64,000 nucleotides of DNA. It comes from Psilocybe azurescens (lineage: Eukaryota; Basidiomycota; Agaricomycetes; Agaricales; Agrocybaceae). The notes beneath the pieces are model-generated. The model saw only the letters and a program-made list of their open reading frames with translations. It ran no database searches and was not told the DNA's origin. Both the position numbers and the translations under genes were made by a program. Positions 25,401 to 38,862 of this stretch are shown in pieces. The stretch lies in NCBI GenBank assembly GCA_023853785.1, contig JAJIRX010000668.1, positions 434,001 to 498,000 of the forward strand, in the 5' to 3' direction. How positions within the stretch are numbered: the first letter of the stretch is position 1; the number at the start of each line of letters is the position of its first letter.

Positions 25401-28122
25401 TCCATGTATAGCGTTGTGTGTGTGATGAGCGTTTATGCAGAAATAAGTACTTATAAGTTACTCGTATATACGTACACAGGGAGCGGTTCAAATTACCGGC
25501 AATTCTACCTGGCGCCTCTTTTTGCACTCTGGTTCCGACTCCTCCGAGTACTTATTATATAACATACGTTTTGTAAACGGCGTTCAACAACGAACGTAAT
25601 ACATCCCTCAAGATCCGTCATGTAGCATCTTCGAGCCTCGAGTGACATGGCCAATGGAGTAGAGAATTTTGGGGGTTGCCAGCAGCACCACTTTGTCAGG
25701 GCAGGGCGCTTACGGCAGTAAAATTTATAGGCTTCAGATCCGAATTGCGAAAGCCTAAGTAAGTGCATGTGGATCTCCGAGTCCGGGGTCTGGGGAAACA
25801 ACGCGTTGCGAGATGTACGACGGGCCCTCCCATTAACGAGACAGTGATTTTGCAAAACATACCATAGCATGCCAGTGTCCACACACAAAGTTCAACACCA
25901 AAGGCTAAAAAAAGAGAACATTCAGAGAACTTGAACTTTGAAGCAGCATAAGATGTTTCCGTATGAAGATTCTCCACCAATAGGTGTGCGCCACAGCACT
26001 AATTAATATGTCGTGTCAGTCCAAGTGTTAGTCGAACCTCGTGGCCCATGGGCGCATGATGCTAGACTTCCTTCCGGATAGCGTACGTAAATGTTCGAGC
26101 TTCAACGCTTTGGAGGGAGTTCTTGGGCGCTGTACGGGGGGCGAGAACCCTCAGGGGTCACGGCGGACGGGGGCATTGGGTGAAAAATAGATCCACAATC
26201 AGGTGGGACTCCATGTCGTTTCTTCCCTGAATTCCCAGTAATTCGGTTGCTTACATTGTTGACAAGAATGGCGTGTTTATGAACGAGTTTGAGAGAGCAA
26301 TGATATACGAATAAAACAGCCCTTCGACACGACAAGAAAATACCGATATATCCGCATAGCATTTTATGGCCAATCAACGAGTGTGCATAAGGCCTGGGTT
26401 AACCGCCGCAGCGTGTCGAAAGATAAGGTCCAGTATAAAGCACAGTTGAAGTAGGACCCAGGGCATGACGGGATATTTAGGATCGTAGGATCAGGTTACT
26501 GTCCGGTCTTGACGTCGTGTGTACCCACAAAGCTATGAAACGATCACATGGCGACTCGACTCGGAGGCAGAAACAGATGTGCGGTATTGGCAGAATAAAG
26601 CCTATCAGGAGCAGTGACATGGCGAAGGTCGAAGAAGTGAAAAGAACACCTGCATTCCGATATATTAGTGCAGAATGTTGTGCTCGACCGTTAAATTTCG
26701 GAAGGCTATGGGAAACAAGAAGAGGTTCGGTCTGATCTGGGCGAATTATAGACCCGTTTATGTGACTTCCATTTGATACTAATAGCGCCTGCTAGAAGAA
26801 GGCTTCAGAAACCGTCGAGAATGATGAGGCAAAGGTTGTGGCTAGGAAAGTACTAACACACAAAACGACCAAGGCGGTATGCCAATTAGTCCGACGTGCT
26901 TTTCGTTTCAAGAGGACGTTATTAACGAAGAATGCGGAATCCGCTGGAAATCGAGGCCAATCTGAAGGCAGTACAAATACAAGTATCCCAGTCATGATTC
27001 CTATCCGGTCCTACGAAAACGGGTGTTATGGAATGCTTCTTCTGTCTTATCTTGACTTTGAAACATACGGATACTCAACGTTTTGCCGACTTTCGCATAT
27101 AGGGCGGGCTCAACCGGAAGGGTCGCAAGAATTCAGCATCTTGTGAGCAGAAACCACAATACAAGACGGCCAAATGGACTGGTGTTGCCTATCTTTGTGT
27201 CTGTATGTGTCCATAAGCCGAGCCTAGGAGATCATCAATCACGGGGAGGTCGTGATAGAAAGGCGAAAATCTGTTCGAAGCTTTCCTCGAGATTCGAGTC
27301 ATACGAAGCTTCGGATTGGCGTATGACGTATCCAAGATCTTTACCGCTGTGATTTGAGAAGCCAGGGCGCCAGGGGCATACTTGTTGCACAGTCGCGTTG
27401 TTAAATTGCAGTACATATACTGCGGTCGAGAAATAGTACTGCGCCGCGCGCGCGCCTTGTCGGTCACTGCGGCGGCTAGCTCGATGGTATGCATGCTTCG
27501 GTAGAATAAGAGAGAACAAGGTGTGGATAATACGATTCTCCTTCTTGCTTGAAGTGTCGAACCTGGAATTGGATAAATAAAACATTGTGGATTCGGATAG
27601 CCATCGAGAGCAAATGGGGCAGCGCAAAATTAGCGATTCTTCGAGGAGGAATGTGATTCGCTGTAGAGATGATTGTGATTCGATGTCGCGTATAAATTTA
27701 ACACGCTAAAGCGATGCGGGACCTTCATCAACGGATAGAGATATGCGTTTGTGACTCATGTTCAAGTTGCTGTAGCATTCGCTGCCGACAACTTCAGACA
27801 TGCCGTGCTTGGTGTCAATTGCAGATTCCTTCAATGCTGCGGTTATTTACTTTATTATTTGCTGGACATCGGTGGAAGTTGGCTGAGATCTAAGATAGTT
27901 TTGCAGATCGCAGTCAGTCGTTGACACGGACAAGGAGAAGAGTCTAGCCACATTTCCACTTACTTTGTAGTCGAAAGTTGAAAACAATGTTACCGGCAAG
28001 GACGCGTCAAGTTTTGTGCCGGGGATTTATATAATCCCTTATAATGTGTTATCAATCAAAGCCAAACTATTAACCCCCAGTACTCATGTATTGACCTTTT
28101 GTTTCTTTGTCTAACTCATATC
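22465..28122. other. 5.7 kb interval without a supported gene
   Basis: Lies between the divergent Sfp1-like (-) and Zn2Cys6 (+) genes, so both ends carry promoters. Open frames reach about 130 codons but have no motif and no intron-linked continuation. TAGTTA-type AT-rich repeats occur at 24760-24850. Confidence 0.45.
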
Positions 28123-31100
28123 ATGTCATCCGGCGAAGACGAGTTCAACGAGGGCGAGACATCGTCGGGCATTTTTCAAACTTTGAAGAAGCGAAGAATA
28201 CAACGGGCTTGTGATATATGTAGGAGAAAGAAAAGTACGTCTCGGCTAAATTTGTTGCAATGGTTCACGATGCTCACGCTCTATGATGTCTAGTTCGATG
28301 TCAGTCCTTGTCTTCATGAGCGGTCTATAACTTGTACTCATGTGCTCATAGGCGATGGCGTGCAAATGCCCGGAAATCGGTGTTCCAATTGTGTCGCTTA
28401 CAGTTTTAATTGCACATATATTGAGGCCGCTAAAGTACGCCATGCCTCTGTTTCTCATCGTTATTTTGAGGCTCAATATGATCCTAGAAACGTGGACCAC
28501 CAAAAGGGTAAGCAATCTCGACCACAGCACCTGAATCGCTTCCAAATGAAACCCACAGTTATCTTGAGAGTCTTGAAAACCGGGTAGAGCGATTGGATAA
28601 GCTGCTTCGACGGGTATGTGTTTTGTCTCCTAGATCTAGGCTTTTGCCAAGTAACCCTCGCACCTTCAGCTATGCCCCGACGATAAACTATACAAAGAAC
28701 TGGTTTCTACCTTGGACAACTGGGCCCCCGACAAACCTCCAGAAGATCCAAGTTCTATTGTCGGATTCAGGGAAGATGGACAAAGAAACAAGCGGCCACC
28801 TGGATCTATCACGCCTCTTGAGAGTGTTACCTCCGCCATTCGTGGAATGAACAATACGCCTCAAGACATGACCCATGACGATGACGACGCTGGCCTGCTG
28901 CTCGTCGACAATTTCAAGCGAATGAACATTGCTCCAACAGAATACCGATTCTTTGGCAAATCTAGTGGGGCAATGCTAATCAGTAAAGCTATAGAGCTGA
29001 AGAAAGAGTACACAGGGGAGGAACAGACTTTTACGAGATTTTCCCAGTTGAAGGGGCAGCGTAAAGACGAGTTTTGGACGCTTCGACCGGTACGTATCAT
29101 TCTGACCCCAATTTCTTTACTTGCTAATGTGATGGAATACTTCTGCAGTGGGAAAAAGCCTCAGACGTCGTTCCAACCCCCAGTACGACTTTCCAGAACC
29201 TGATCTCTCTGCCCATGTTGTGGACCTCTATTTCGAACATGTAAATCTCTATTTACCTCTTCTTCATCGACCAACGTTCCAAAAATCCATCGATGAAGGT
29301 TTACATTTCACCGACCCCGGATTTGCCCGTGTTTATTTGCTTACTTGTGCTGTTGGTTCTCGATATTCATCAGATCCTAGGGTCAAGTTGGATGGGGTTG
29401 AGTCTATGCATTCTTCTGGCTGGAAATGGTTCGATCAAGTCCAAATGTTGAAACCGGCATTACTGTCCCCGCCGAACTTATACGACTTACAGATCTATTG
29501 TGTAAAATCTTTCGTTTTTCCTTACGAGACACCTTGTTTTCTGATATTATGATATCTCTATAGCTTTCTGGCCAGTTCTTGCAGGGATCGTCGGCGCCTC
29601 AGTCTTGTTGGACTATTGTTGGCATTGGAATACGGCTTGCTCAAGATGTTGGGGCTCACCGGAGGAAAATTCCTAGCCATGTCATGACAACACAAGACGA
29701 AATGTGGACCCGAGCGTTTTGGTATGTAAAACCTTTACGGAAACTTTTTCAGGAGACATAATCTAACCGAGAAACATTCAGGGTTTTGGTATGCATGGAT
29801 AGAATGGTTAGCTCGTCACTTGGTCGCCCGTGTGCCATCCAGGACGAAGAGTACGCTTATTGCACGTGTTCTGGCTCCTTCAGGCACTGACGATATAACT
29901 CTAGTTTTGATTTAGATCTGCCTATAGACTGTGATGATGAGTACTGGGAAAACGAAGATCCGGAGAAAAGATTCAAACAACCTCCCAATAAGCCATCACT
30001 GGTCAGTGCCTTCATAATGTACCTAAAACTTCACCAAATTTTGGCGTTTTCATTGCGGACGATCGTACGTTGGTGTAAATTCTTCTTGATTACGGAGAGA
30101 GACTAAATCGGTTGGGCTTATCCAGTATTCTATCAACAAATCGAAGATTCTGCTGGGATTTGTTGGACAGCAGTGGGAGCAACATATCGTCGCAGAGTTG
30201 GACTCTGCTCTAAACAAATGGGTAGATTCAGTTCCTGACCATTGTAAGCCGCCTTCACTATTCTCGCGATGTTCCTTCTGAATATTTGTCTAGTGCGATG
30301 GGATCCCAATCGCGAAGATGAAAAATTCTTCAACCAATCTGTCACACTATATGCCGCCTATTATCACATTCAAATCCTTATCCATCGTCCGTTCATTCCA
30401 TCGCCAAGCAAGCCTTCTCCGCTGTCCTTCCCATCCCTTGCTATATGCACAAATGCTGCCCGATCGTGTACTCATGTTGTGTATATCCAGAAAAAGCGGA
30501 ACCCTATGACTATACCTCAAATTCAAGCAAGTCTTCAATTTAGCCTTTCCTGCCTTTTTGACTGACCTATGGCACGTAGATGTCTGTTTTCACTTCTGGT
30601 GTTGTTTTGCTTCTGAGCATCTGGGGTGGAAAGCGATCTGGGCTTTCAACAGACCCAAATAAGGAGATGGAAGACGTTCATAAATGCATGGAAGTCCTGA
30701 GGAGCTCTGAAGATCGGTGGCATTCTGCTGGGCGGCTCTGGTCAGTATCGAACGTTCTTGTAAATGGCGATGTGCTTATATGCGTATTTTTACGACGTTT
30801 TAGGGACATTCTTTACGAGCTTGCATCAGTGGGAGATCTGCCACTGCCGCAGCGCAGTCCGTTCGGCGCCAACAAGCGAGAGAGAGACTCTGACGGCCCA
30901 ATAGGAGGATCTGACAACCAATCAAGCGACTCTGAAAACCCGGGGCTCTTCGGCACGGACGACTTCATTGTCTTACCATTATCTAAGAGCAACAGCCCTC
31001 GAAATATTGCCGGGTCTCGGAGGGTGGAATCATCGATACGCACAGCACAAGCTTTGCAATCGGAACGGCAGCAGCAGCAGCAGCAAGACCTGATTCCTAG

Positions 31101-32084
31101 TTCGTCCCCAACGCATCAGCGTTCTCTTATGCATAGATCATCCCAGTCGCGATTTCAACTGCAGCCTGATCCATCGTTGATGTCCTCAATCAACCAGTCT
31201 CAACCTCAATCTCGCTCTCCTGTGGCATTTGCACTTCCGATGTATAGCGATGAGCTTGGGCGCATTCCGCTGCACGGGCGGGTCACCTTCTCGGATCAGG
31301 TGCAGACTCAGCCCTTACAGGCTCAGCAGTACCAGCAACCACAACATCCAAGTTACTGGTATGCAGGCTCCTCAAGTGGCAGCAGCAGCAGCGGCGCGCC
31401 GTCATCTTCAGCGAGTGTCGCTGGAAGTTCATCGATGCTATCGATGCAATATCCACCACTAGGAGAGATGAGTACGATGACGCAGGGCTACGGACTGGAT
31501 GCTACATCTATGGCTGCTGGGACGATGTTTGATGCTATGTCGGGAACTCTAGCGTATTCTCATCAGTCGCAGCTTGGTGGGTTGGGTTCTATGGATTCAT
31601 CGAGTTCTATTTTGCCTCCGACGATGGGCAATCCGTTCAGGACGGCTATGGACACGAGGAGCGACCCAGGGCAGCATCAGGCCCTTGGCTCGATGAACCA
31701 GCACCATGTCCTACCCCAGCACCAGCAGCACCAACACCAACATGCAAGCAGCATCGGGATCGAGCAGCCAGACATGACCTCATACCCTTTTGTCGACAAC
31801 GACATCATGGAGATGTGGTCAAATGCACCGAGTGGATTCGAGTAAGTGTTTCTTTCAAAGATTTTGTCGGGTTCTAGCTTGCTTTCTCTCTTCCCTCTTT
31901 TATGGGCTTCACCTTGCTTGGCAACATTTGACTAATCGAAACTTCGTCTCCGCCCCGAACACCTAGATTTGATGAATGGGGGACATACCTCACAAACGTC
32001 AGCGAGCTTACGCAGGGCGGCCATGGGCATTCATCGGGGTCGGCGACGTCCGGTGGCGTGCATCAGCCAGGGTCTCATACTTGA
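28123..32084 (+). CDS. XlnR-type Zn2Cys6 fungal transcription factor
   Basis: Fifteen exons: 28123-28234, 28294-28299 (6 nt), 28352-28434, 28488-28507 (20 nt), 28559-28613, 28670-29089, 29149-29501, 29564-29721, 29782-29850, 29905-30064, 30126-30243, 30294-30526, 30580-30740, 30804-31841 and 31967-32084. Splicing yields a binuclear zinc cluster CDICRRKKIRCDG...RCSNC...C (residues about 30-60), the linker KRGPPKGYLESLENRVERL, then the fungal-specific TF domain with VVDLYFEHVNLYLPLLHRPTF and LQGSSAPQSCWTIVGIGIRL. A Gln/Ser-rich tail ends in FDEWGTYLTNVSELTQ. The family includes regulators of hemicellulase and sugar genes; the target is not known here. One frame break at C5 (29177-29181) is healed by one C, giving 1,035 codons. 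The intron at 30527-30579 is GC-AG. Confidence 0.9.
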
Positions 32085-32864
32085 GTACGTTTCTCTCTCA
32101 TCCTCGATAGGACGCTTGATTGACGGATTCTAGTCATTTCTCTGTTTTAGGATTTCATTTTGCGAACGACTGCCTGCGCAGACTTTGGGCATGGCATTCG
32201 ACATTCTTCGACGTTAACTTGCCCATACTCTCCGTGGCCGCTTCTACCTTCCTCCGTTCTCCATTACCCCCACTCATAAGTATCCGATCTTTAGATTAAT
32301 GTCAAGGACATGTCTATATTTATTCCCACATATCTCGTACTACGTGTCCTCGGCATACCTCCACGTTATGCCCTTTGTAGCTTTAGTTTGTCAACTCGGT
32401 GTGCTTTCGTGCTGTTTTCATCCGTTATTACTTTCCGCTTACCTAGTGCCTGCTGTATACCTACTCGTTATTTATTACAACACTTCTTATCATTTTACAT
32501 TTACCTTTCTTCGCATATATATATTTATCAATCGGCCTTTCTTTGTCATCAATGCATGGTATTAATGTTCACCGCCTATTCCTCAGTCCACTTTGCGATT
32601 GATTCTTGATAATAAAAAAGTCTCATCTTGTGGTATGTACAGACAGATGAGCTTTCAAAAGGATCCCAATAAAGCAGTTTGGACACAATCAACGAGGAAA
32701 TGTTACACAAACGAAAAAAAGTACATGGCTATCAGAAAGATCCACAAGTGTACAAGAAGTATTACAAGACACAATATTTTACAAGATAGTTCACGATGCT
32801 ATCTAATGTTACAATTATAACTCTACATTATACTGGACACCCAAGCGACAATAAGTAAGACAGT
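32085..32864. other. convergent 3' region
   Basis: Between the stop of the Zn2Cys6 gene (+) and the stop of the F-box/LRR-like gene (-). AT-rich, no supported gene. Likely holds the two polyadenylation regions. Confidence 0.5.
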
Positions 32865-34060
32865 TCAGAGTGTGCGGTCGTCGACGAGAATATGCGTCCT
32901 ACTCCGCAGAGAAGGTCTGTGGTCGAAAAAAGCTTTTAGAAAGTAGAGCGAGTAGTAATTCAAGGGTGCTGTCAGTTCGAAATTGGTCAATGGAGCCCAT
33001 TCGATCTGGAGGAGAGGGATATAATCTTGGATAGAGCAGGGCAAGGGGGTCCAACGCGAGATATGCAGTGACAGCGACTGCAGATTCAACATGTGTACGG
33101 TGCTGAAAAAATCTCGGATGTCGAGGGCAGATGATATCTTGAGATGCTTGAGAGTTCGATGAGGCACGATGTCGGAGGTGTCGGCGCCATATTGGACAAA
33201 CTCATCAGTCTCATCGCGATCCGATTCAGGGGATAAGATAGTTGAGTCTGGCTTGAACTTGTAGCCGAGTTGCTGAACCTCGCATACAGTCAACGCGGGA
33301 CATCGTTTAAGAATCTCTACAAGATCGCCAGGTTTTAGGTCGCAATCGACGAGACAAAGCTCTGCCAGACGAGGAAACTTGACCTCTGTCGTCCTGTCGA
33401 ACAATATATCCCAAAAAGTCCGATATTGCGGCCGAGCAAACAGGAAATGAGGATAGGACCCTTTCCAGATAAGCTTTTGAAGGTTTGATAGACGATAGAG
33501 GTCCACTGAAGGTTGATCCACATCGTCGTTGATATCTAGCATGGAACTAGATTTGACAACTTCGACATTGAGTTCCAGCCCGGGAGTCCTTAAAGCAGCG
33601 ACGCCGCCAGCGCTGTGCGGTGGCGAAAGCATGTCGACCACTTCGCGTAGGCTATCCAACGCCGTTCTCGACCGACAATGCCACAAGAGGTCGACCTTGA
33701 ACGCCTTCAAGTTATACATCACCGACTGGTGCGGAGGCCCTGCCCGCACGAGCGGTCGAGGTCGGTCTTCCAGTTGTCGCTATGCTGTGAACCACCAATT
33801 TCGATGTGGGTGTGGTGGTGGTCGCCGTTGCTTCGTGGTGTCGATGCTATTCGGATGTTCGCAGCTGAATCGCGCTCAATCATTGGCAGCCAGTGCTCCG
33901 AGGTGAAGCAGAAGAAGAGGACGAAGGATACGAAGTTGGGTAGGCCGGCTGGATAGACGATACAGCACAGCATGATCATGAGAAGAATCTCAGGAAAGGT
34001 AAATGCAAACATCTCCATAAAATGCAAGGTATTCGGTTGAATTGATGATCCAGAAGACAT
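32865..34060 (-). CDS. F-box/LRR-like hypothetical protein
   Basis: A well-supported frame runs from about 33782 to 32865. It reads as leucine-rich repeats typical of agaric F-box proteins: NLQKLIWKGSYPHFLF, FPRLAELCLVDCDLKPGDL, LKRCPALTVCEV, RTLKHLKISSALDIRDFF and LNLQSLSLHI. The 5' part lies in another frame (34060-33719) that begins MSSGSSIQPNT and includes FPEILLMIML, a possible F-box start. The junction is unresolved: an acceptor at about 33783 would join the frames, but no clear donor was found, and a frame error is possible. If it is an F-box protein it would recruit substrates to an SCF ubiquitin ligase. Confidence is moderate for the LRR part and low for the N-terminus. Confidence 0.55.
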
Positions 34061-34765
34061 GCTTCAGGTATGAGGGTGTTGATGATGCTGCAACGAGCAA
34101 AATAGGAGAGGTGTAGAGAGGTGCTGTGCAGCGCAAGATGTGAGCGAGACGTATTTCTTTTGGTCATCGTAAACGAAGTTACCGAAGGTATACACTTTTA
34201 AACAACACCCTTGACAGTACAAAAGCGCTTTTTGAAGCGGATCGCTTGGTTACAAGAGCTCGAGGACAAAGATTGTTACTCGGAATGGCAGAGAAAGACA
34301 AGGAGAGCAATGATGGGATCCCCTAAAATAAGCTAAAGGTTCCGTGGACAAGTCAACAAACGTCGAAATCCGAAGGCATGACTCAACTACCTTTTTGTGG
34401 TTCAGGTAGTTTTGACGCCCTTCAATACTTTACTGCTATGGTTACCGACGCTGTGTGTGGCCGAAAGAGATTTCTTTATCATGGCTGGCCTCATGAAAAT
34501 TGGTCGCGAGAGAGCGAGAGAGCGTCGAAGGAGTTTACTCTGTGCCAACCTAAGAAACCTTTTCTCAACGACAGGAGCTCTATAGAATGGTCATTTGGTA
34601 GGTAGTGTGCATAAAATACATGTCCTCATAATTGTCTGTCAACAAAAAGTCATCAGCACGATTCAACAAAGAATAGTCTTTGTGATAAAAATGGGACAAT
34701 TGAAGACTCACAAAGATATTGCTCAAGGTAAACACGCCCCTTTCATTGACGCAAATGTCACGCCT
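34061..34765. other. intergenic, upstream of the F-box-like gene
   Basis: Holds the promoter of the minus-strand F-box/LRR-like gene and the 3' flank of the NAD(P)-binding protein gene. No supported coding sequence. Confidence 0.45.
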
Positions 34766-35828
34766 TCAGTCTTGCAAAAGCGGTTTCACCGGTGTAATCC
34801 CAAACATGCTCCAAAATTCTCTCGAATCCAAAGCGCGGCCCAGGTGTTGGGTGTCGCGAGGCAATGCCCGGACCCCACACTCGTCCATCAATTCGCGCAC
34901 CCATCCAGCCTGTGGGCCTCGGTCTGCATCTGCATCTGCGCGTGTTTGTGTTAGGGATTGTATCGGCGGGGTACCCCATGCCGAAGCAAGATCCCACCAG
35001 TCGTAGACGCGGCCGTCAGTGAGCAACCATCGTTGTCCTCTAGCCTTTTCGAAGTCTCCACAGACGGCAAGTACTGCACGAGCAACGTCCGTCCCATGTA
35101 TCACATGTAGACTGCCCTGAGAGACATCGCAAGGGAAAGATCAGTACGCAGGAGATAATGGTATCGTCATCATAATGAAATCATTCGTACCTTGTTCTTG
35201 AGAGCTTCCTTCGAGCCTGCTACTCTTCCGACCCAGTTCTTGGGTAATCGCGCCCCTCCCCATAGTCCAACAAGATTTAACACGGTGGTGGGAAAATTAG
35301 GGGATAACGCAAGCAGTTCTTCTTCTGACTCTGCTCTGGGTGTCAAGGCATAGGGAGAGTGGCGATCATACCACAGATCTTGGGCTGGTTTTCGAGCACC
35401 GTTGAGGTTTAAGCGAGCTCCCTGTTGAACGAAGAAAAGGCGCATATAAGCACACAAAGCTAAGCAGATTTGTGCACAAAACTACTCACGTCCCACATGC
35501 CCGTCGTTCCGAGCTGGATAAACTTTGTTTCCGCATCGTCCTTCGAGTTCGACCCATCCAGAGAATGCGTCTGCGTATAGAGTCTAATAAGGCGTTCAGA
35601 AGCGCCTTTGACGATGATAGGAAAGGTTATGAGGACCACCCGGGCCTTAGGAAGAGCATGATATGGTTCATGGCTGTCAGAATCGGGGTCAAAGTCGAAT
35701 TTGATGGTTGATTCCCGACCGGATCGACTCGTCGCTGCATAGCTTATACCCCGGGCGTTGCAGAGTGGTGTGAGAAACTGTGAGGACCACCCAGCACCCA
35801 GAATGAGAATGTCAACAACTATATGCAT
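34766..35828 (-). CDS. NAD(P)-binding Rossmann-fold protein
   Basis: Three exons (35828-35490, 35421-35191, 35116-34766), all in phase 0, encode 306 residues with no frame break. The N-terminus reads ILILGAGWSSQFLTPL, the GxGxxG-type dinucleotide loop of the extended epimerase/YeeZ-like family. Later conserved blocks are FIQLGTTGMWD, TVLNLVGLWGGAR, LHVIHGTDVARAVLAV and QRWLLTDGRVYDWWDLAS. Close relatives are uncharacterised fungal proteins, so the substrate is unknown. Introns have standard donors GTGAGT and GTACGA. The start at 35828 gives a methionine only five residues before the Rossmann strand. Confidence 0.85.
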
Positions 35829-36048
35829 GTCTCAAAAGGGATTGGAGGTCGACGTTCAGGTCATCCACTGGTTCGAATCTCGATGTTGTCGCAATTGTGA
35901 CCGGTGGGCGTCTTCCTCATCGGTGGCTTGAATTTATACCACCACTCCAAGAACCTATCAGATTCATTCAATTGCAGGTGCAGCAACGCCATGTGCTATG
36001 GCAAATTGAGACATAGTTCAGAATTTCTCCCCTTTCTCAAACCCGCAG

Positions 36049-36957
36049 CTCAAGTTCGTTCATGTTGATTTCTTTTTCATTTTTACCCACTGGTCACAGA
36101 AATGAGTTCTATTCTTGAATCCATTATGATACGGACGTGACAATTGTGCTGTGCGAGCAAATCGTGCTACGACGCTGGTGCACGGTGATTAAGTCGCATA
36201 TCTTCATTCTACTGGCAATTCTCCACCATCCGTGGTTTCCTCTAATGGAAAAAGCAGGCAAAACCGGGCTTCAGGAACTGACTCCAGTCCGAAAAAGACT
36301 CCCTACCGACCTTGGTTCTTGAAACCAGAAATCGAGCTTGCTTTCGTTTGTGCGGTCGAGTTCGAACGAATATCTACGCTCTGTCCCCTCAAACTCAGCT
36401 GCCAAATAGGCCGTAGAAGATCTAGGAACGGGAACGTCTGCGGGAGTCAGAGGGTTTTGAAATGGATGGCCGACTCGTTCAAACGTTGCTAAAGGAAGTT
36501 CTCGATTGCGTCGACTGCAATCCAATTAAAATGGCGCTGTCCATTGTTAAAACCACTATCACCACAAAAGATGTGAGATATCTCTAGGTACATCGATCGC
36601 TATGCGACTAATCACCCCTCAGCAAATCGCCAATAACAAGGATACACTTGCAGGGAATCTTCAAAATGCGGAAGCACTACTTAGCGTCGCGATGAACATA
36701 GTGGAATCAGATGTTTTGGAAGATGTCAAGAGGGAGGTAGAAGAATACAAAAAGTTTTTTCTCGACCAAATCTTTTATGATTAGCTGTTAACACGCGCCT
36801 CTTGTAGCACAATCGACAGCCAGAATAAGCAACTACAGCAAATTGAGCAGGAGTTACAGTCAAAAATCCGGCATACTGACTACGAAAACTAAGAGAAGAA
36901 AATTGACAACATTTGCAAGGCCATCAACGACATTGCGGCCAGGTTTTTCGTACACAG
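36049..36957 (+). pseudogene. decayed copy of the NLR 5' end
   Basis: About 900 bp matches 43238-44157, the promoter and first three exons of the NLR, in direct orientation, including introns. The start codon is lost (ATG becomes GTG at 36232) and several indels and an in-frame TAA (after YEN, near 36890) break the frame. The copy ends abruptly at about 36957, before the NACHT region. At one site it keeps the ancestral frame (GGGAATCTTC near 36653) where the full-length gene has a one-base gap. Confidence 0.85.
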
Positions 36958-37780
36958 GTCCGGAATTGCGAAGGCTCCAGTCAAAATGCAACTTACCACC
37001 TTTCTCACCCCCAGCTGTGGTTATGCGCGTTGTCTGCTCATGGTGTCATTCGTACTGATCAAGATTCAATACTTATTTTCAATCTTTGAACTTCTAGCGT
37101 ATCATCAAGGTGCTAATGGACAGGCGGGAGATGCTAGCAGAGTATTTCTCGCTGACGATCTCGGAGAGATGACACGTGGAGAGTATTCCGCTGCTGCTGA
37201 AGGACTGCTTCCCCAACTTGGATAACCTCCCGATCTTCCTCATGAGCCTTGGACCACAGGTACGTTTTACGTTTCAGTTTGTTCTCGTGCCTTTTCCGTT
37301 TCCGTCACGTTGGGCAGTCAGCTAGAGCTGGGGTTCTTGATGTAATGAATGAACCTCTGCGACTCGCTCTTCTACGGGATAATTGGGCGTATGCAGTGCT
37401 GATTGATATTGATTACTATCACCCGCCAGGTCGGTTGGTTGTCGGAGAGCGAATGTTTCGAGACGTTCTTGAGCGAGCTTGCGTACTTCTACACTCCGAC
37501 ACTCCGATTCTTTGTCTTGACAGGCGTCGGAAGATGACGAGTTGAACCAGGAAAAGGATAAGGGCACGGGAAAAGAGAAGACAAAGAAAAGGAGAAGGAG
37601 AAGGAGCCGTACAAATCCGAATGGTGGCAGATCCAACACATCCTCTTCCCGGTACTTGACTGTGCCTAAATCGCTGCTCGACCGCGATGTCGTGCAGATT
37701 GCTAACCTGCCGGATTTGTACGAGGTGTTCGAAAGATTTGATCTGACGTCACCGTGTGATAGCGTTTACGGAATTTGGTG
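36958..37780 (+). pseudogene. MLH1: MLH1 C-terminal fragment
   Basis: Encodes recognisable C-terminal blocks of the mismatch-repair protein MLH1: RIIKVLMDRREMLAEYFSL (37098 on), HVESIPLLLKD and NLDNLPIFLMSLGPQ, then after an intron ECFETFLSELAYFYTP, SEWWQIQHILFPVLD, and VVQIANLPDLYEVFER at the end. An in-frame TGA follows TISER (near 37170), a frame shift lies in the purine-rich stretch near 37590, and the usual terminal FERC is replaced by FERF plus extra residues. It cannot make MLH1. The matching N-terminal half lies on the other strand at 41.2-42.5 kb. Confidence 0.85.
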
Positions 37781-38862
37781 ATAGGGAAGATGGGCAGTGC
37801 ATTGTTCACGGGCCGGACCAAGCATCACAGAGATAACGGAGCCCTAATAAAGGAGTGAGATAAACCCATGATCAAAGCTTAATCATCTCAAACTTTGAAG
37901 CCGAGTTCGAGCGCACCGTCGACTAGGTAAAGAGGTTGTACCGAACGGAGTACGGTACACGTCCTGTGGTCCAAATCACCTTAAATCGTACTCCAGTCAT
38001 CCGAATTCGCAGTACGCATATTATAGAAGCCCTCATGCTTGACGAAGTTATGAAAGCATGCTATGTTCAGGATAACATATCCGGAGATGTATATACGCCG
38101 AACCGTCTTTGCCATTGAAGACTCCTCGGAAACACTCAAACATTCCCACTCCTTACTGCTCTGTCAGTTATGTGAGACTACTGAAAACTTTCACTACTTC
38201 ATTCTAGATATTCTGTGCGCCCTATTAGTCTTGTCCTGCTCATGTGACGCAGAAGTGCTATAAAATTACACACTTCAGTTACGGAAAACATCTTGGTAAG
38301 TTGCGTTTTCGACTGGGGCCTTTGCAATTCCGGACCTGTGTACAAGACAGCTCTCACGCCTCTCTTCGAGAAACATTTTTCTTCACTTCCACGACTTGCA
38401 AAAGAACATTCATACTGTCATAAATTCGTCGGATGACTGGTTGTGATTTACTCTTGGATAATATTTGGCCGGAAATCTACCGCACCCGGTGAAACCAGAG
38501 TATATGAGCTACAACAAGAGATTGACTAAATATATTGACTCGACCTATTTCGATTCATCTCGGCACTTTGAAATCTCCTGTTGTCTGAATAGGGTGATAG
38601 ACGCGTTGGTCAGTATATAATTGGCCAGCTGTAGGCGAGACCTTCAGAAACCGACTAGTGGTATCTTCAGTGTTGAAGCTTGTGCTTTCAAAATCTTCCT
38701 GACAGACCTTCAGCAATTGTAATCCAACAATTACTGTACGTACAACTTTCTCTCAAGGCTTTAATAACTCGATCTCATTATCCGTCTATTTGGCCAAACA
38801 GAGTCTTATCTTTTCGGTAAGATGTGGACACAAGCCCTGATTGAGTAAATAGCCAACACACA
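37781..38862. other. intergenic, promoter of the 149-residue gene
   Basis: No supported gene. The end nearest 38863 is a likely promoter, with a pyrimidine-rich leader (TCTTATCTTTTCGG) about 60 bp before the ATG. Confidence 0.4.

Noticed and set aside
26792..27627. Hydrophobic minus-strand frames hinting at a membrane protein
   Set aside because: Only one or two weak hydrophobic stretches and no joining exons; not enough to support a gene.
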